From assembly GCA_029204225.1 (NCBI GenBank), contig CM055096.1, positions 31,379,767 to 31,443,766 of the forward strand: a stretch of 64,000 nucleotides of DNA, in the 5' to 3' direction. Positions 29,679-40,824 of the stretch are shown here, in pieces. The position numbers and the translations under genes are program-made. The notes below the pieces were generated by a model, which saw nothing but the letters and a program-made list of their open reading frames with translations, made no database searches and was not told where the DNA came from. The first letter of the stretch is position 1. Every line of letters starts with the position of its first letter. The stretch comes from Diphasiastrum complanatum. Its lineage: Eukaryota > Streptophyta > Lycopodiopsida > Lycopodiales > Lycopodiaceae.

Positions 29679-29711
<33 letters not shown>

Positions 29712-30620
29712 AAAGGAGAGCGAGAGTAGGAGAGAGGGAGAGGAGATGGGATGTGGGTTTAGCGTGTTTCAGTCATTCTCATTCTCTTGGGAATAGGCCA
29801 CACAGAAGCTGTGAAAAATCTCTCAAACTGATGTGCGACACACACATGATGGTCAAGGGTGTAAATCATCAGCGTAAATGCCTCTGAATGTTGTGTTATA
29901 CCTGAGCTGGAAGGTTTAGCTAGGACGCTGATTGATGGTAGCGAGAGATGGAGTGATGCTTAGGAAGCTATGGTGGGGTCAGAATTAGTGGGTTCAGTCT
30001 GTGGAGATATCTAGAGGTGAGGTTTCTGCCTGTTTGTTGCATGGTTAAGCTGGTGATGGTAATTGCGAGCTGATGTTGTGCCGAAAGATTATGAATTGTT
30101 TATAGTTGGAGAGAGAGTGTTTTGGGTTATGATGCAATCATGAAAGATAGCAGTATTCTTGGAATCGTTTAACGACTGTATGGTTTAAGTGGAATAACTA
30201 AAGTAAGATAGAAGCCAGGAAAAGAAACAAAAAGTATGTGACATGTATGGTACAACGACGGAAGAAAGATGAAAGGCGACGGAGCACTCGGATGATCGGT
30301 AAACCAAAACATCTATTGACAGCGTATCGCTGGAGCGTAGCTCTTGTTTGTCTACATCATTGTCTCTCAATCGATCATTATGTACTGTGATGAACATATC
30401 TTGCCAGAAGCTTCATTTCCTGCACGATCTGATAAAACTCAATGTAATTTTACTACATATCGTTTACTCAAGATAAAAATTCATAAGTTTTTTTTAATGG
30501 ATCAAGCTCTCTCGGAAGAGCTGCAGTATTCGGTTAGCAAGTTGTTGGATCTATGTGAGAGGATAAGCTACGAGCAGGTCTGATCCACACTTTTTTACGT
30601 GCCTTAATTAGCTGTGAGAG
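29401..30620 (+). promoter_or_regulatory. MYB upstream region: GC-rich block, ABRE/G-box, microsatellite leader
   Basis: GC-rich relative to its surroundings at 29480-29640. GGCACGTGGCGG near 29568 contains CACGTGGC, an ABRE/G-box core bound by plant bZIP factors. CTTATATG near 29628 is a possible TATA element, followed by (GA)n then (CA)n at 29666-29707, which could be 5' leader. The position about 1 kb upstream of the MYB ATG suggests promoter and leader; the start site is inferred only. Confidence 0.45.
29666..29707. repeat. (GA)n(CA)n compound microsatellite
   Basis: GAGA tract passing directly into an ACAC tract, upstream of the MYB gene. Confidence 0.97.
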
Positions 30621-32169
30621 ATGGGGAGACAGCCTTGCTGTGATAAGGTGGGATTGAAGAAAGGTCCTTGGACTGCAGACGAAGATCGCAAGCTCATTAA
30701 TTTCATCAGCAGGAATGGTCATAGCTGCTGGCGTATTCTTCCAAAACTTGCAGGTTAATGAATTTAAATTTTCATTCTTCCTCTCTTTCATAAAATTCCC
30801 TTATTATTCCTATCTGGAAGAAGTATAAAGTACTAGACATACTCTAGAGTTAAGTCCGACTACGATTCTCCATGTCTGTTGGTGAATTCTAGGTTTGCTA
30901 CGCTGCGGAAAGAGCTGCAGACTACGATGGACAAACTATCTGCGACCTGATCTGAAGCGAGGATTTCTTACAGATGCAGAAGAGAAGCTGATCGTAGACC
31001 TTCACGCAGCCATTGGAAATAGGTCATCATTTTTTCTTATCAGCAAAAACCTTACAAATGCTTTATGTCGTTCTATGCCAGTACTTTAAATATCTAATGC
31101 AAAGCACTTCTACAATGCTGAAGAAAGAAACTTGCATTTTGTTGGCCAATTTTCTTGAGCTGTCTTTGTCAGGTGGTCGCGCATTGCTGCTCAATTGCCT
31201 GGGCGAACGGACAACGAGATTAAGAACTATTGGAACACGAGAATAAAGAAGAAGCTCAGACAGACGGGGATTGATCCCAATACCCACAGTCCACTGGCTT
31301 CATCTAATCATGAAAAAAATTTGAATGAGGATCTGTGCAACAGCATTCATTCTGAACTAACCGATGAGTGCAGCCTAAATGGCAGCACCAGTGAGTTCTC
31401 TGATCTAATTCAGAAAAGTGCAAGAGACGAGGAGAAGACAAAGTTCAATGGGCCAATTCCTTCCAAGTTGCCTTCTCTGGAACAATTTTCTATCATCCAC
31501 CAATCAGCTCCAGTTGGACGACAAAATTGTTTGCAGATTGAAAGCAGAAGTTCAGTATCCGAACCGCCATCGCCCACCAGCGTCATTCGTCGCCATGCCC
31601 AATTAGACGATGAATCAGAAGACTCGCTACTCACAAAGATGCAGGCATCCACCGGGAGGGATCAGAAAAGCACATGCACGAAACAGGGTGTAGATGAATG
31701 CTACAAGTCCGATTGCTCGCTGGGGATGCATTCTCCGAACTGGAGCCTTCCGTATCTCATGACTCTACCCAGTATCTCATGCATGCCCAAATCCAGCGAA
31801 ACTTGTAGCATGTTTGGACGGCCGAGCGGAGATGTTCAATCTGAAGCGGATGCAGCTGCCCTCTGGGACTTCTGCACGGATCAAGGTATTATGCCGCTGG
31901 AGGCTGTGAGTTGCAGTCCCTCCGGATCAAACAGCTACAGTCTGCACTGGGAAGTGGAGGTGTCTGCGCGGCAGTGGGAGGCAGCTGCAGAATCTACAGC
32001 GCATCCCTTACCACATTACCATCCTGAAGATACAGCGGAGGCATCAACCCACGCTGAAGAATGGCAACAGCAACCAGAGGCTTTCGTATCCTGGATAGAC
32101 TCCCATTTGACGGAAGCAGGTGCAAGCCAGGAACTGCAAAAGCTGTCAGCAATTCTCGATGAAATATAG
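30621..32169 (+). CDS. R2R3-MYB transcription factor, three exons
   Basis: Nuclear DNA-binding transcription factor. Exons are 30621-30753 (133 bp), 30893-31022 (130 bp) and 31173-32169 (997 bp), joined at GT-AG introns of 139 and 150 bp; the product is 419 aa. The 133/130 sizes are the classic R2R3-MYB exon pattern. The N-terminus [17 protein letters not shown] starts R2 (about 13-63), with regularly spaced tryptophans and [21 protein letters not shown]3 (about 66-114) has its usual non-Trp first position, then [20 protein letters not shown] and [11 protein letters not shown]. By memory the repeats look most like the MYB20/42/43/85 group, tied to secondary-wall control in angiosperms; this is uncertain. 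The C-terminus is Ser/Glu-rich and unrecognised, ending in an acidic Trp-containing stretch ([13 protein letters not shown]) that could activate transcription. No stops or frameshifts, so probably functional. Confidence 0.95.
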
Positions 32170-32282
32170 GGAGATCACGCTCAGCTACATTAATGAAACT
32201 TCCTGTCAGTTCTGCATACACATTGGAAAGACGAATGCAGCTGCTATTTTGTTGCTAGTTGACTGCAATACTTGATAATCAA

Positions 32283-32288
32283 AATAAA
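32283..32288 (+). terminator. Possible polyadenylation signal of the MYB gene
   Basis: AATAAA 114 bp after the MYB stop codon, a plausible near-upstream element for 3' processing. Confidence 0.45.
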
Positions 32289-32299
32289 CGATCATTCAG

Positions 32300-32878
32300 C
32301 TGTCCTTAAGTTATCTCTGATTGATCCTTGACAAACATATTAGCAGATCAAATTTTCCTTTACTCTACTCAACTTTTGCGGCTTTTAAGATTAGTATGAA
32401 GATTAGCACTCGAGCCAGAGAAACAGCTGGTCTAATTCGGAACTAAGAATATGGACATATTGAGTGGTATGACAAAAGCTTTTGGAATCTCTGATCATCT
32501 ATCAAGAGTCACACATTTTCACCATGATGCATCACTACACTAATTTTCTAGTTAATATAAACCTTTCGTTTGTTATCGCCAAGTGCTCTACACATTCTGA
32601 GAATGCAACCTGCTTTTTTCTATATATCGGTTTCTCAAAGAATGTGAAGGATGGTGACTTCCCAAAATATAGAGTGTTATGTAAAAAATTCCAAAGTTCA
32701 ACAAAATTGGAGTACTTTAAACCTAATCTTAAGCTGGTAGGAGTAAGCTATCGTGACAATTAGCTAAAAGCAAATGCATAATTCATATATGAGTTTGAGC
32801 ATTAAAATAAATTTAAAATAAATAAAAAAGTTGTTTGAGTTTATTTAAGTTGAAATGCAATATTTATTTATTTTTTGA
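32300..32878. other. MYB downstream region, no gene
   Basis: AT-rich with no recognisable coding. A 93-codon open frame at 32482 has no recognisable features. Confidence 0.4.
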
Positions 32879-32924
32879 TATATATATATATAAGTAGCCA
32901 CATAACTGTTCCCGGGGGAGGACG

Positions 32925-33178
32925 GTACGGAACCGTTCCATGGTATGGAACGATTCCATACCACGGAACCTGAAAAACACTAAAATGGTCTAAAAACCCA
33001 AAAAAAAAGGCTAGAATACTCAAAAAAAAAAAAAAGGCTCAAATTTGAAAATAGTACATAATATCATTTTCAAGTAGTATATCAAGTACCTTATTTTTTT
33101 TCCTATTTTTGAAACAAAATATTTACACGTTCTGTAACGTTTTTTTGTACGGAACAGATACGTTCCGTATTTCTTCTT
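32925..33178. repeat. Fold-back repeat with GGAAC/GTTCC palindromes
   Basis: Left part: TACGGAACCGTTCCAT, then a perfect hairpin TGGTATGGAA-CGA-TTCCATACCA at 32941-32963. Right part, near 33148-33175: TACGGAAC-AGATAC-GTTCCGTA. The two ends share the TACGGAAC motif in inverted form around an A-rich centre, consistent with a small non-autonomous element. A (TA)n lies at its left edge. Confidence 0.5.
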
Positions 33179-34038
33179 TTATGTGTGTGTGCAAATGTAT
33201 GGTAATTATTTTAGAAGTAGCTCACATTCAGTAGAGCAAAATAGAAAGAGAAATTACCATTCACCCATTATTCCTATGCCATCACACTTGAACATAGACA
33301 TAGAACACGAGGGAGCATATTAGGACGTTATTCTAACTAGGAACAAAATACATTGATCATTTAGATGAAGGTTCAATTGCCAATACACAACGACAAAGAG
33401 GATGGCATCCCTCTCTGAGACGTCATAAATGTGACTAACGGTTACATTATTTCCAATAATCTTAGTGCGAATATGACCATTATTATTCCTAACACGTAAG
33501 GCAAAGTTTCCTCTTGATGTATCGATCACCTTGTTTTACATGTAGAATCCATTGTTCTTAGTAAAATAATCTATGAAATTCCAAAAAGTTTTGATATTAT
33601 GTGAATTATGCATATGTGGAGTTCAAAATTTTGAATAATCAAAACCATCACATTTTTAAATCTCATCTAAAGAATATCACTAAACAATGACAATACTAAT
33701 ATATGATGGATGATGAAATAGTAATTGTTTCCCATAAAGTTTGAAGGGTCTTAGTGAACTATATGAAGACACACTTTCAGGCAATATAATTTGATTTCAT
33801 CCATTAACCTTTTGGTTACTATGTTTATCATCAAAATGTTTAATTTGGAAGATTTTTGCTAGCAAAAGTCTTGAGTTGTAGGATCTTGAAGGCAACAATT
33901 TAAAAAAGCAAACAACTCTCTAAAACACATGATTTTAATTATAATCATCAAAAAAGATTTTCTAGCACTGTAAAGTGTGCCAAAGGTTGTTGTAACAATA
34001 AGTCTATAAGTATATGGCTCAAGCATACATACAAATAA
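33179..34038. other. No gene recognised
   Basis: AT-rich. A 69-codon minus-strand frame (33320-33529) contains GNFALRVRNNNGHIRTKIIG, which could be the end of a Copia protease or domestic scrap, but I cannot assign it. Confidence 0.3.
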
Positions 34039-34155
34039 ACAAATGCATACATACATACATACATATCTATATACATATATACACACACATACACATACAT
34101 ACATATATATGAAATGTGTGTGTGTGTGTGTATGTGTGTGTGTATGTGTATGTGG
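34039..34155. repeat. (CATA)n/(TG)n compound microsatellite
   Basis: CATACATACATA and TATACACACAC tracts passing into TGTGTGTG with TATG interruptions. Confidence 0.95.
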
Positions 34156-34219
34156 ATTTATATGCACCATATACTTATAGACCGAGCTTTGCCAGATGAG
34201 TTAACATAGGTGGAAAAGT

Positions 34220-35390
34220 GTACAGATGATGAAGACTCTATCACTCCCCTATTGAATGAACCACAACCTCTAGCTAGTGCATCTTGGTTTACAAGGGGGC
34301 CTTGATCTTGGGACCAAAGAAACTTTGGATGCTAAGGTAACCAACAATTAGCCAACCCTTGGATGATAACCTTTAGCTAGTGAGAAAGTTGGCAACACAT
34401 GGGATTTTGCATATGTCCTAGTCCAAGGATATAATGTTTTGATTGTTGAAGAGTTTTGCTACTATATCTATGAGAAATAAAAATACGTTAATGATATTGA
34501 TGACTTTTGTGTCGACTAATGTAGTCTATTTCATTATTAGAAAAGTTGTAATCTTTTCATTTATATTTATCAAAAATTTGAGTCATGAAATTTTTACAAT
34601 TAATTTGATTTTTTTGGAATTATTTGTAATAAAAATGTCTTGAAAATTTTCATTTCAATTCTAATTTTTTTATAAATAATTATGTTAAAAGTAAAAGGTG
34701 TTTTCATTTTTCTAAACGTAATGAAAATTTTAAATTTATATTTTACAGGAAAATGGTGAATGCTATTAATTGATCATATTCTTATTATTTTCATTTCTAA
34801 AAAGATATTAACAAAATAGCATGAGACATTACTAACAACTAATTCTGTTCAAAAAAATAATTAGAAATCATTTAATCTTATTTGTTTTTAAGTGATTTAT
34901 TTATTTTATAGTGGATTGTTTATAAGATCTAAAATGTTAGTTTTAAAAAACATATGCTCTAAATATCTCTATAAATCTTTGTAAATTATTATTTTCTAGA
35001 AATAAAACTTTTAAAAAATATCAATTTAAATTCTTATCAAAATTGTAAGATTTTTAATTTAATACAAACACTTTCATTTCAAAACGTTTTAAGAAGTTAA
35101 ATGTGTGTAATAAAATAATGTTTCAAAGAAGTAGAATAAAAGTTATGATTTTATGCTTAATGGTTTGTTTTGCATTGATTTATTTTAGTTATGTGCTAAT
35201 TTGAAAATATTACTAATCATTTATTGATTCATTTGGCAAGCATGATTACAATTGTTGACAAAATGAGATATTTTTTTAGTACTATAATATATTTTTGTAA
35301 AACACTTTGAATATTGACAATTTAAAAACAATCAAACAAAATAGGTCTCCACATCATTTCTCTTATTTTTTTGTCACCATTTTTGGCCAA
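34220..35390 (+). repeat. Unclassified dispersed repeat, copy 2
   Basis: Second copy of 24850-25910, degraded: ASEKVGNTWDFAYVLVQGYN, an in-frame stop after IYEK, then VNDIDDF, followed by about 0.85 kb of AT-rich DNA. The copies end in similar (G/T)CTCC(A/.)(C/T)(A/G)TCATTT sequence. Copy 2 carries a small extra segment near 34280-34350. Confidence 0.5.
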
Positions 35391-35519
35391 AAGTTTATGG
35401 GAAGTGGTTGAATCTATTGACCTTAAACCAATAGCTAATACTGCAGCCATTGCCGAATGGAAACAAAGCGATGACAAGGTTTTAGCCACCGTTGTTTTGA
35501 ATCTAAAAAAAAACTCTAA

Positions 35520-35926
35520 TCTCCCATGTTAGCTTGGCCAAATATGCAAAGGAAGCTTAAAAATATCCCCTAAGATCTTCTTGAAATTGTAAAAGCCTCT
35601 TTCCCACCTTGATTTAGGTGAAAATCCAGCATGTAATAACGAAGTTTATTGAGCTTTCTTGCCCTAATTTTCCATTCTAGCCTCATCCTTGATTCTTGCC
35701 ATGTAGATGGCTAGATTGATCAACCTACTCCATAAATCTAGAAATTTGGTCCTATATTGTAGGAACCACTACCAAACAAACTTGACCAACCTTTTAGACT
35801 TGATCTAACCTACTCTAGAGTAGATTCCCACGTGGCACTTTTGGCCTCACACATGTGGGACCCACTAATGTACATATTTACATTGTTTAACGTAATTAGA
35901 TTTTCCAATTTAAGCATTTTCTCACA
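35520..35926 (-). repeat. LTR-like repeat, copy 2; 3' LTR of a minus-strand Copia remnant
   Basis: Homologous to 12440-12858. It ends in TTTTCTCACA at 35926, and the minus strand immediately upstream (GATTTGAGAAAG) is purine-rich, fitting a PPT. It contains CACACATGTGGGACCC. Left edge approximate. Confidence 0.65.
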
Positions 35927-36575
35927 CTTTCTCAAATCTAGCTTTGGAAACTATGATACATTTATCAATTACTCCAAGTAAAAATCTTAGCTTAACAAAT
36001 GAATCCTTAGGCAAGAATTTAGTGAACAAATAAGCCAAGCAACTCGATGAAGACACACGTTGGAGTTTGATCTTTTTGGCTTGTACCTTCTCCCTCACAA
36101 AAAGATGAGCAATTTCGATATCTGTGCTCCTTGCATGGAATGTAGGATTGGTTGTAAGTGATTGGGCTCATTGGCTATCACAATAGATTGTAGGTACCTC
36201 CTCAGCCTCCTTGACATGAATTTCCACCAATAGCCTCTTGAGCCATAAGACCTCCTTGCATGTTGATGTCAAGGCCTTATACTCTGATTTGGTTGAAGAC
36301 AATGAAATAGTATTTTGCTTCTTTGAAAGCAATGATACCACTCCATTACATATGAATGTAGCAAATGCACTAGTAGACTTTCGATCCACTTTGTCACCTG
36401 CAAAATCCGAGTCACTATAGGCTCTTAAGCCAAGATTAGTCCCTTTGTAGAGTATGCCAAAATTCTTAGTTGATGAGATATATCTTAGGACTCTTTTGAC
36501 CATTTTGATGGGGCAAGGGAGATAGAAGGAATAGTTGTAACTTTTGGCCTCGAGATGTCTATTTTCGAGAGGCAT
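35927..36575 (-). pseudogene. Copia RNase H remnant
   Basis: The minus strand encodes VKRVLRYISSTKNFGILYKG, SDSDFAGDKVDRKSTSAFA and SKKQNTISLSSTKSEYKALT, where the usual T-E-A-E-Y has become T-K-S-E-Y. VLWLKRLLVEI and a degraded tail follow, ending near the LTR. It is related to the RNase H of the 46.6-59.1 kb elements. RT upstream is missing. Confidence 0.88.
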
Positions 36576-37039
36576 ATTGTCTCGTAGCGGTGGAAGAATA
36601 TGTTGGCAGTGGTTTCAAACGTTAATTTATACTATATTGCCATCTCCAATGCCACCAAGGGCGAAAATTATGCTACAGTGCGCAATATGTTCATTTGCGA
36701 TATTGCAAATCTTGAGAGGACTCGAACTCCTCAGCCTGACTCTTCCAAAAAAGCCTTCATATAGCATATTCACAGCCCTTCATGAAGGATAGACACACCT
36801 AACTGTACGAAACATTGAAGATGAACAGCTCGCCCGTTACAATCAGCTGCTAGATGCAAAAACAATCTAATAGAAAGCTTATGCTAAATATAATCATAGC
36901 TTTAAGTGTTCTAATTGCCCAATAGGATCTTAAAAATTAATTTATACTCTCAAAACAAGAGTACAGTCCACCTAAGAGATTAGAAATGGTTTGTGTGTGG
37001 TATTGCTAAAAAATGGATTCAATGTGAAGTTTGGTTCTG
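36576..37039. other. Unassigned junction sequence between Copia remnants
   Basis: Higher GC than its surroundings at 36580-36740. No domain recognised on either strand. A tRNA T-arm-like hairpin is present at 36716-36732 but no complete tRNA. Confidence 0.35.
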
Positions 37040-39850
37040 AAATAGATTGAAAGAGCAATTAGCACAAGTAGGTTTAGTCAATACTATACTTGGATACATT
37101 GGAGTATCAATTGGTTTGCAATCAGATATATGAAATTTTTCTAAAATGCCTTATAGATATGCATGTTGGCTGAGATAGATCTTCTTCTAAAGTCTATTTC
37201 TAGAATGTGAATTCCTAGCAAAGAATGGACAGCTCCTAAATCAGTCATGTTAAATTCCTTTGACAGATCACTCTTAGTAGTGTGCAGAAGAGAAGTGTCA
37301 TTTTAGACAAGATAAATGCATCATCAACGTAAAGAGCTATGTGAACTGAATTGGTGCATATATGCTTCGAATAAACATTACAGTCAGTTGAATTGTTTGC
37401 AAATCCCAATTGAATGAGATAAGAGTTGGTTCTATCGAACCATGCTCTTGTGGCCTGTTTCAGACCATAGATTTGTTTGTGTAGCTTGCACACTTTGTGC
37501 TCTTGGCCTTTGACTTTGAATCCTTCCGGTCGGAAGGTATACAGTTCCTCTTCAATATTGTCATTGAGAAATGTTGTCTTGACATCCATTTGATGCATTT
37601 CGAGGTCTTCTGCAGCTACTAACGCAATCAGAGTCCTGATTGACTGAATCTTGACGACAGGACTGAAATTTTTTTGATAATCCACTCTAGGACTTGAGTG
37701 AATCCTTTAGCCACCAGCCATGCTTTCCATTTAGCAATGGAACCATCAGAGTTGATATTCTCCTTAAAGATCCACTTGTTGTCGATAACTCTCTTGTGAG
37801 TGGGGAAGTTGACCAGTGTCCAAATCTGATTCGTCAAAAGTGAGTTGTACTCGCTTTCGTAGTTTCTTGCCACTTCACAGCATCCTTGGAGTTAATTGCC
37901 TCAGCTCTCTAGTTCTTCTGATAAAATCCAGAATGATTGAGGTGTATACCTCTCAGGAACTGTCCAAGTCTGTGAGGATCTGCGGACGTTTGGTTGACCA
38001 AGATGCAATGATGCTTCTTCTTGAATTTTTTCATATCTGCGCTAGCTTGGTCTGGTCTGATGACAGGTATTGTCGGCTGCTCGGCTTCTGTAGCTGTAGC
38101 TGTAGTTGCAAGTTCTATAGAAGGAACATCAACGTTGGAAGAATCCATGCTACGTAAAATAGGATGAAATGACATAGCATCGTTTATTGATGGTGTTTGA
38201 AATCATAGTATGTATGTTCTTGAAATACTACATCCCTAGAGACAAACACCAGATTGGTGGATGGATCATAAAATTCAAAAGCTTTATGTTCATCAGGATA
38301 CCCTATGAAAATACATTTATTTGTCCTATGATCCAGCTTCTTCCTAAGTTGTTTAGGAATGTGAACAAAACATATACAACCAAATATTTTTAAATGGCTG
38401 ACACTAGGCTTGTGCCCATGCCAAAGTTCATGAGGAGTTTTGTTGTTGATGGCTTTAGTGGATGTGGCAGTAGCTTCTGTCCAGAACTTCGCAGGTAGAT
38501 GTGGTTGATGTAGCATGGATTTGGCTGAGTTGAGAAGAGTTCGGTTCTTCCTTTCTACAATCCCGTTCTGTTGAGGTGAATAGGAAGTGGTGAACTATCT
38601 TATAATACCATGTTCAGCCATGTAGTCAGACATCTCGTTAGAGAGGTATTCGCCGCCACCATCAGTTCTGAGTGCTTTCACTTTTGTAGACATTTGTGTC
38701 TTAGCCATGGCCTTGAATCTCTTGAAGCATTCAAAGGCTTCAGATTTGTGCTTAATAAACATGATTGTAGACCATTTAGAATAATCATCTATGAAAGTGA
38801 TAAAATAGATTGCATCTCCTAAGGACGGAGTTGGCATTGGACCACAAATATCGCTATGTATAAGATCCAATACATGCTTTGTTTTGATGGAATGTGATTT
38901 AAGAAACTTGCTTCTGAGTGTTTTCCATAGATGCATGATTCACAAAAGAAAGATTTCCTATCTAATGAAGAAGGGAAATACAATCCATCAACTAAGTTAT
39001 TACAACGCCTATAGGAAAGTGATCTTGTATTCACGTGTCCAAATCGACTATGCCACAGAATAGCATTATCGTTTACATTTTCATTAGAGATACTAGCTAA
39101 TGCAACTAAATTAGAGAGCACATAAAGATTTTTGACTCTAGTGCATGTAGTTAGAGTAGTATCTTCCTTGAATATTGTACACTGCTCAGATGAGAAAGTA
39201 ACAGTGTAGCCCTCGTCAGTTATCTTAGAGACTGATAACAAGTTCTTTGTTAGCTAAGAAACATTAAGGACGTTGGGAACACAAATAGATAGATCGTTGT
39301 TGAATGTGATTTTGACTGTCCCTTTGCCTTCCATGTGTATGGTGCTTGAATCTGTGAGATAGATGAATTGATCTCTATTGTAAGCTGCATACTCGGTAAA
39401 CCATTCCTTGCGAGAGGTCATGTGTTGGGTAGCGCCGCTGCCCAGGTACCAGCTATCACAGTCTTCGTTGTTGTTGCTGTAAGCCATTAACAAGTGTGTA
39501 TCTTGCTCCTTGAATTCTGCCACGTTGGAGGAGTTTGGCTGCTGCTATTGTTGCTTCATTGCCTCGTTGTACATCTGGATATGACACTCCTTGATGTCAT
39601 GATTAGCTCTCTTGCAATATCTGCAGAAAGGCTTCTTACGTGATCTATTCTCACCTTGAGTGTGAGGCTTCTGTTGTTGCTGCTGCACTTGATTCTTGCC
39701 CTTGGAGTAGTCTTTCTTCTTGGTGTATAGAGCCATGGATTTGTCTTGGACAGGCTGCTAGTGTTTCTCCGCATTTCTTCTTGAAGTAGGTGACTAATCA
39801 CCTTTTGAAGAGTGAGGTCGGGTTGTGTGGAGATCATCACCACAAAGTGT
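37040..39850 (-). pseudogene. Minus-strand Copia gag-pol remnant (second family)
   Basis: Read leftward: a gag piece (STQPDLTLQKVISHLLQEE), basic and glutamine-rich region with knuckle CRYCKRANHDIKEC (39.6 kb). Protease WYLGSGATQHMTS (DSGA changed to GSGA) and LLSVSKITDEGYTVTF follow. Next are pre-integrase ILWHSRFGHVNTRSL, integrase LDLIHSDICGPMPTPS, TFIDDYSKWS, LRTDGGGEYLS and ERKNRTLL, and the tail IFGCICFVHIPKQLRKKLD. RT follows with DNKWIFKENINSDGS, MHQMDVKTTFLNDN, QIYGLKQA and ALYVDDAFILS. RNase H is missing. Several stops, but integrase and RT motifs are well kept. The gag 5' end is interrupted by the LTR at 39851. Confidence 0.9.
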
Positions 39851-40824
39851 TGTAGGAAAAATAGTAATTATTCTTCCACAAAGAACATGATGAAAGTTTG
39901 AATAACTAATATCAGTGTCTTCAATCGGGTCTGTATCTGATCTATTTACTAATAGAACAGTATTTGTTCTAATTGAATATGCGTGTAAAAATAATGTGCG
40001 GAATTAAGAGACAACATAAGACAATTTTAGACAAACAGAAATTACTGATTAAAAATAAATTTATAATTCTGAATCTGAATTTGAATCAGTATACATCTCT
40101 TGTTGTCTTATCTCGTTCTTGTGTCTTTGATTGAGTGAATCTGAGAATCTCTTCAGTTTGAGTGTCTGAGAGTTAGTTACAACAAGTAGTGCACATGTAT
40201 TTATATTGCTACAAGACAGGCCTTTTGGCCTTTTATTTACAGGTCTTTTGGCCTTTTAATTCTATAACAGTAAATATCTAACCGTTTACGATGGTTGATA
40301 TTCAAATAGATGCTTTGTTTCCAGGGTCGAATAATTTTTGTTTGCGAATTCTTTGCAACAGTCCATCTCTTCTTTACAGCTTTGTGTTTCACGAATTATT
40401 CGCGACACTTGTCTCTTCGTGACATTTTTGTCTTTCGTGAAGTGTTCGCTACAGATGACAACTTTGAGTTTGAAGAAGAAATCCAGAATATTTTGCGAAC
40501 TATTTGTGACAAGTGAGCTTGAAGGAGAATCCAGGAGATTTCACGAATTGTTCGCGACATCTGAGGTTTGAACAAGAAACAGAATATTTCGTGACAAGAT
40601 TTTGTTCGCAAATTTTTTGAGCTTCAACAAAAAAGCCACAAGCTTCTACAAGAAATTGTTTTGCGAATCTTTTGAGTTGGCTGCAAGATAAATTTTGTGA
40701 ATCCTTCGAGGTTGATCATGAATAGAAATGTTTCGATTTTGCGTTTGTTTCTTTCTCATCCTTTGTCAAGTAAACTGTGCACTTTGTTAGTAGAATTGAG
40801 ATCTGTCTGATCAGGTGTTCTACA
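39851..40824 (-). repeat. LTR with TTCGCGAA-motif array, minus orientation
   Basis: 974 bp. On the minus strand it starts TGTAGAACACC after a purine tract (TTTGAGAGGGAGC) and ends TTTTTCCTACA. It is the inverted partner of 42503-43480. To the right lies RNase H of the same orientation (3' LTR position); to the left is gag of another element. It includes many GCGAA/TTCGC motifs and a TATAAATAC box. Confidence 0.88.

Noticed and set aside
29408-29887. Overlapping open frames on both strands in the GC-rich block upstream of the MYB gene
   Set aside because: They depend on GC richness and CA/GA tracts; no domain. Better explained as promoter and leader.
34039-34170. 103-codon minus-strand frame with His-Thr and Val-Cys runs
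   Set aside because: Produced by TG/CATA microsatellites.
36716-36732. tRNA-like T-arm (GAGGA stem, loop with TTCGAG) on the minus strand
   Set aside because: No matching acceptor, D or anticodon arms could be fitted around it, and no A-box for a SINE; likely chance.
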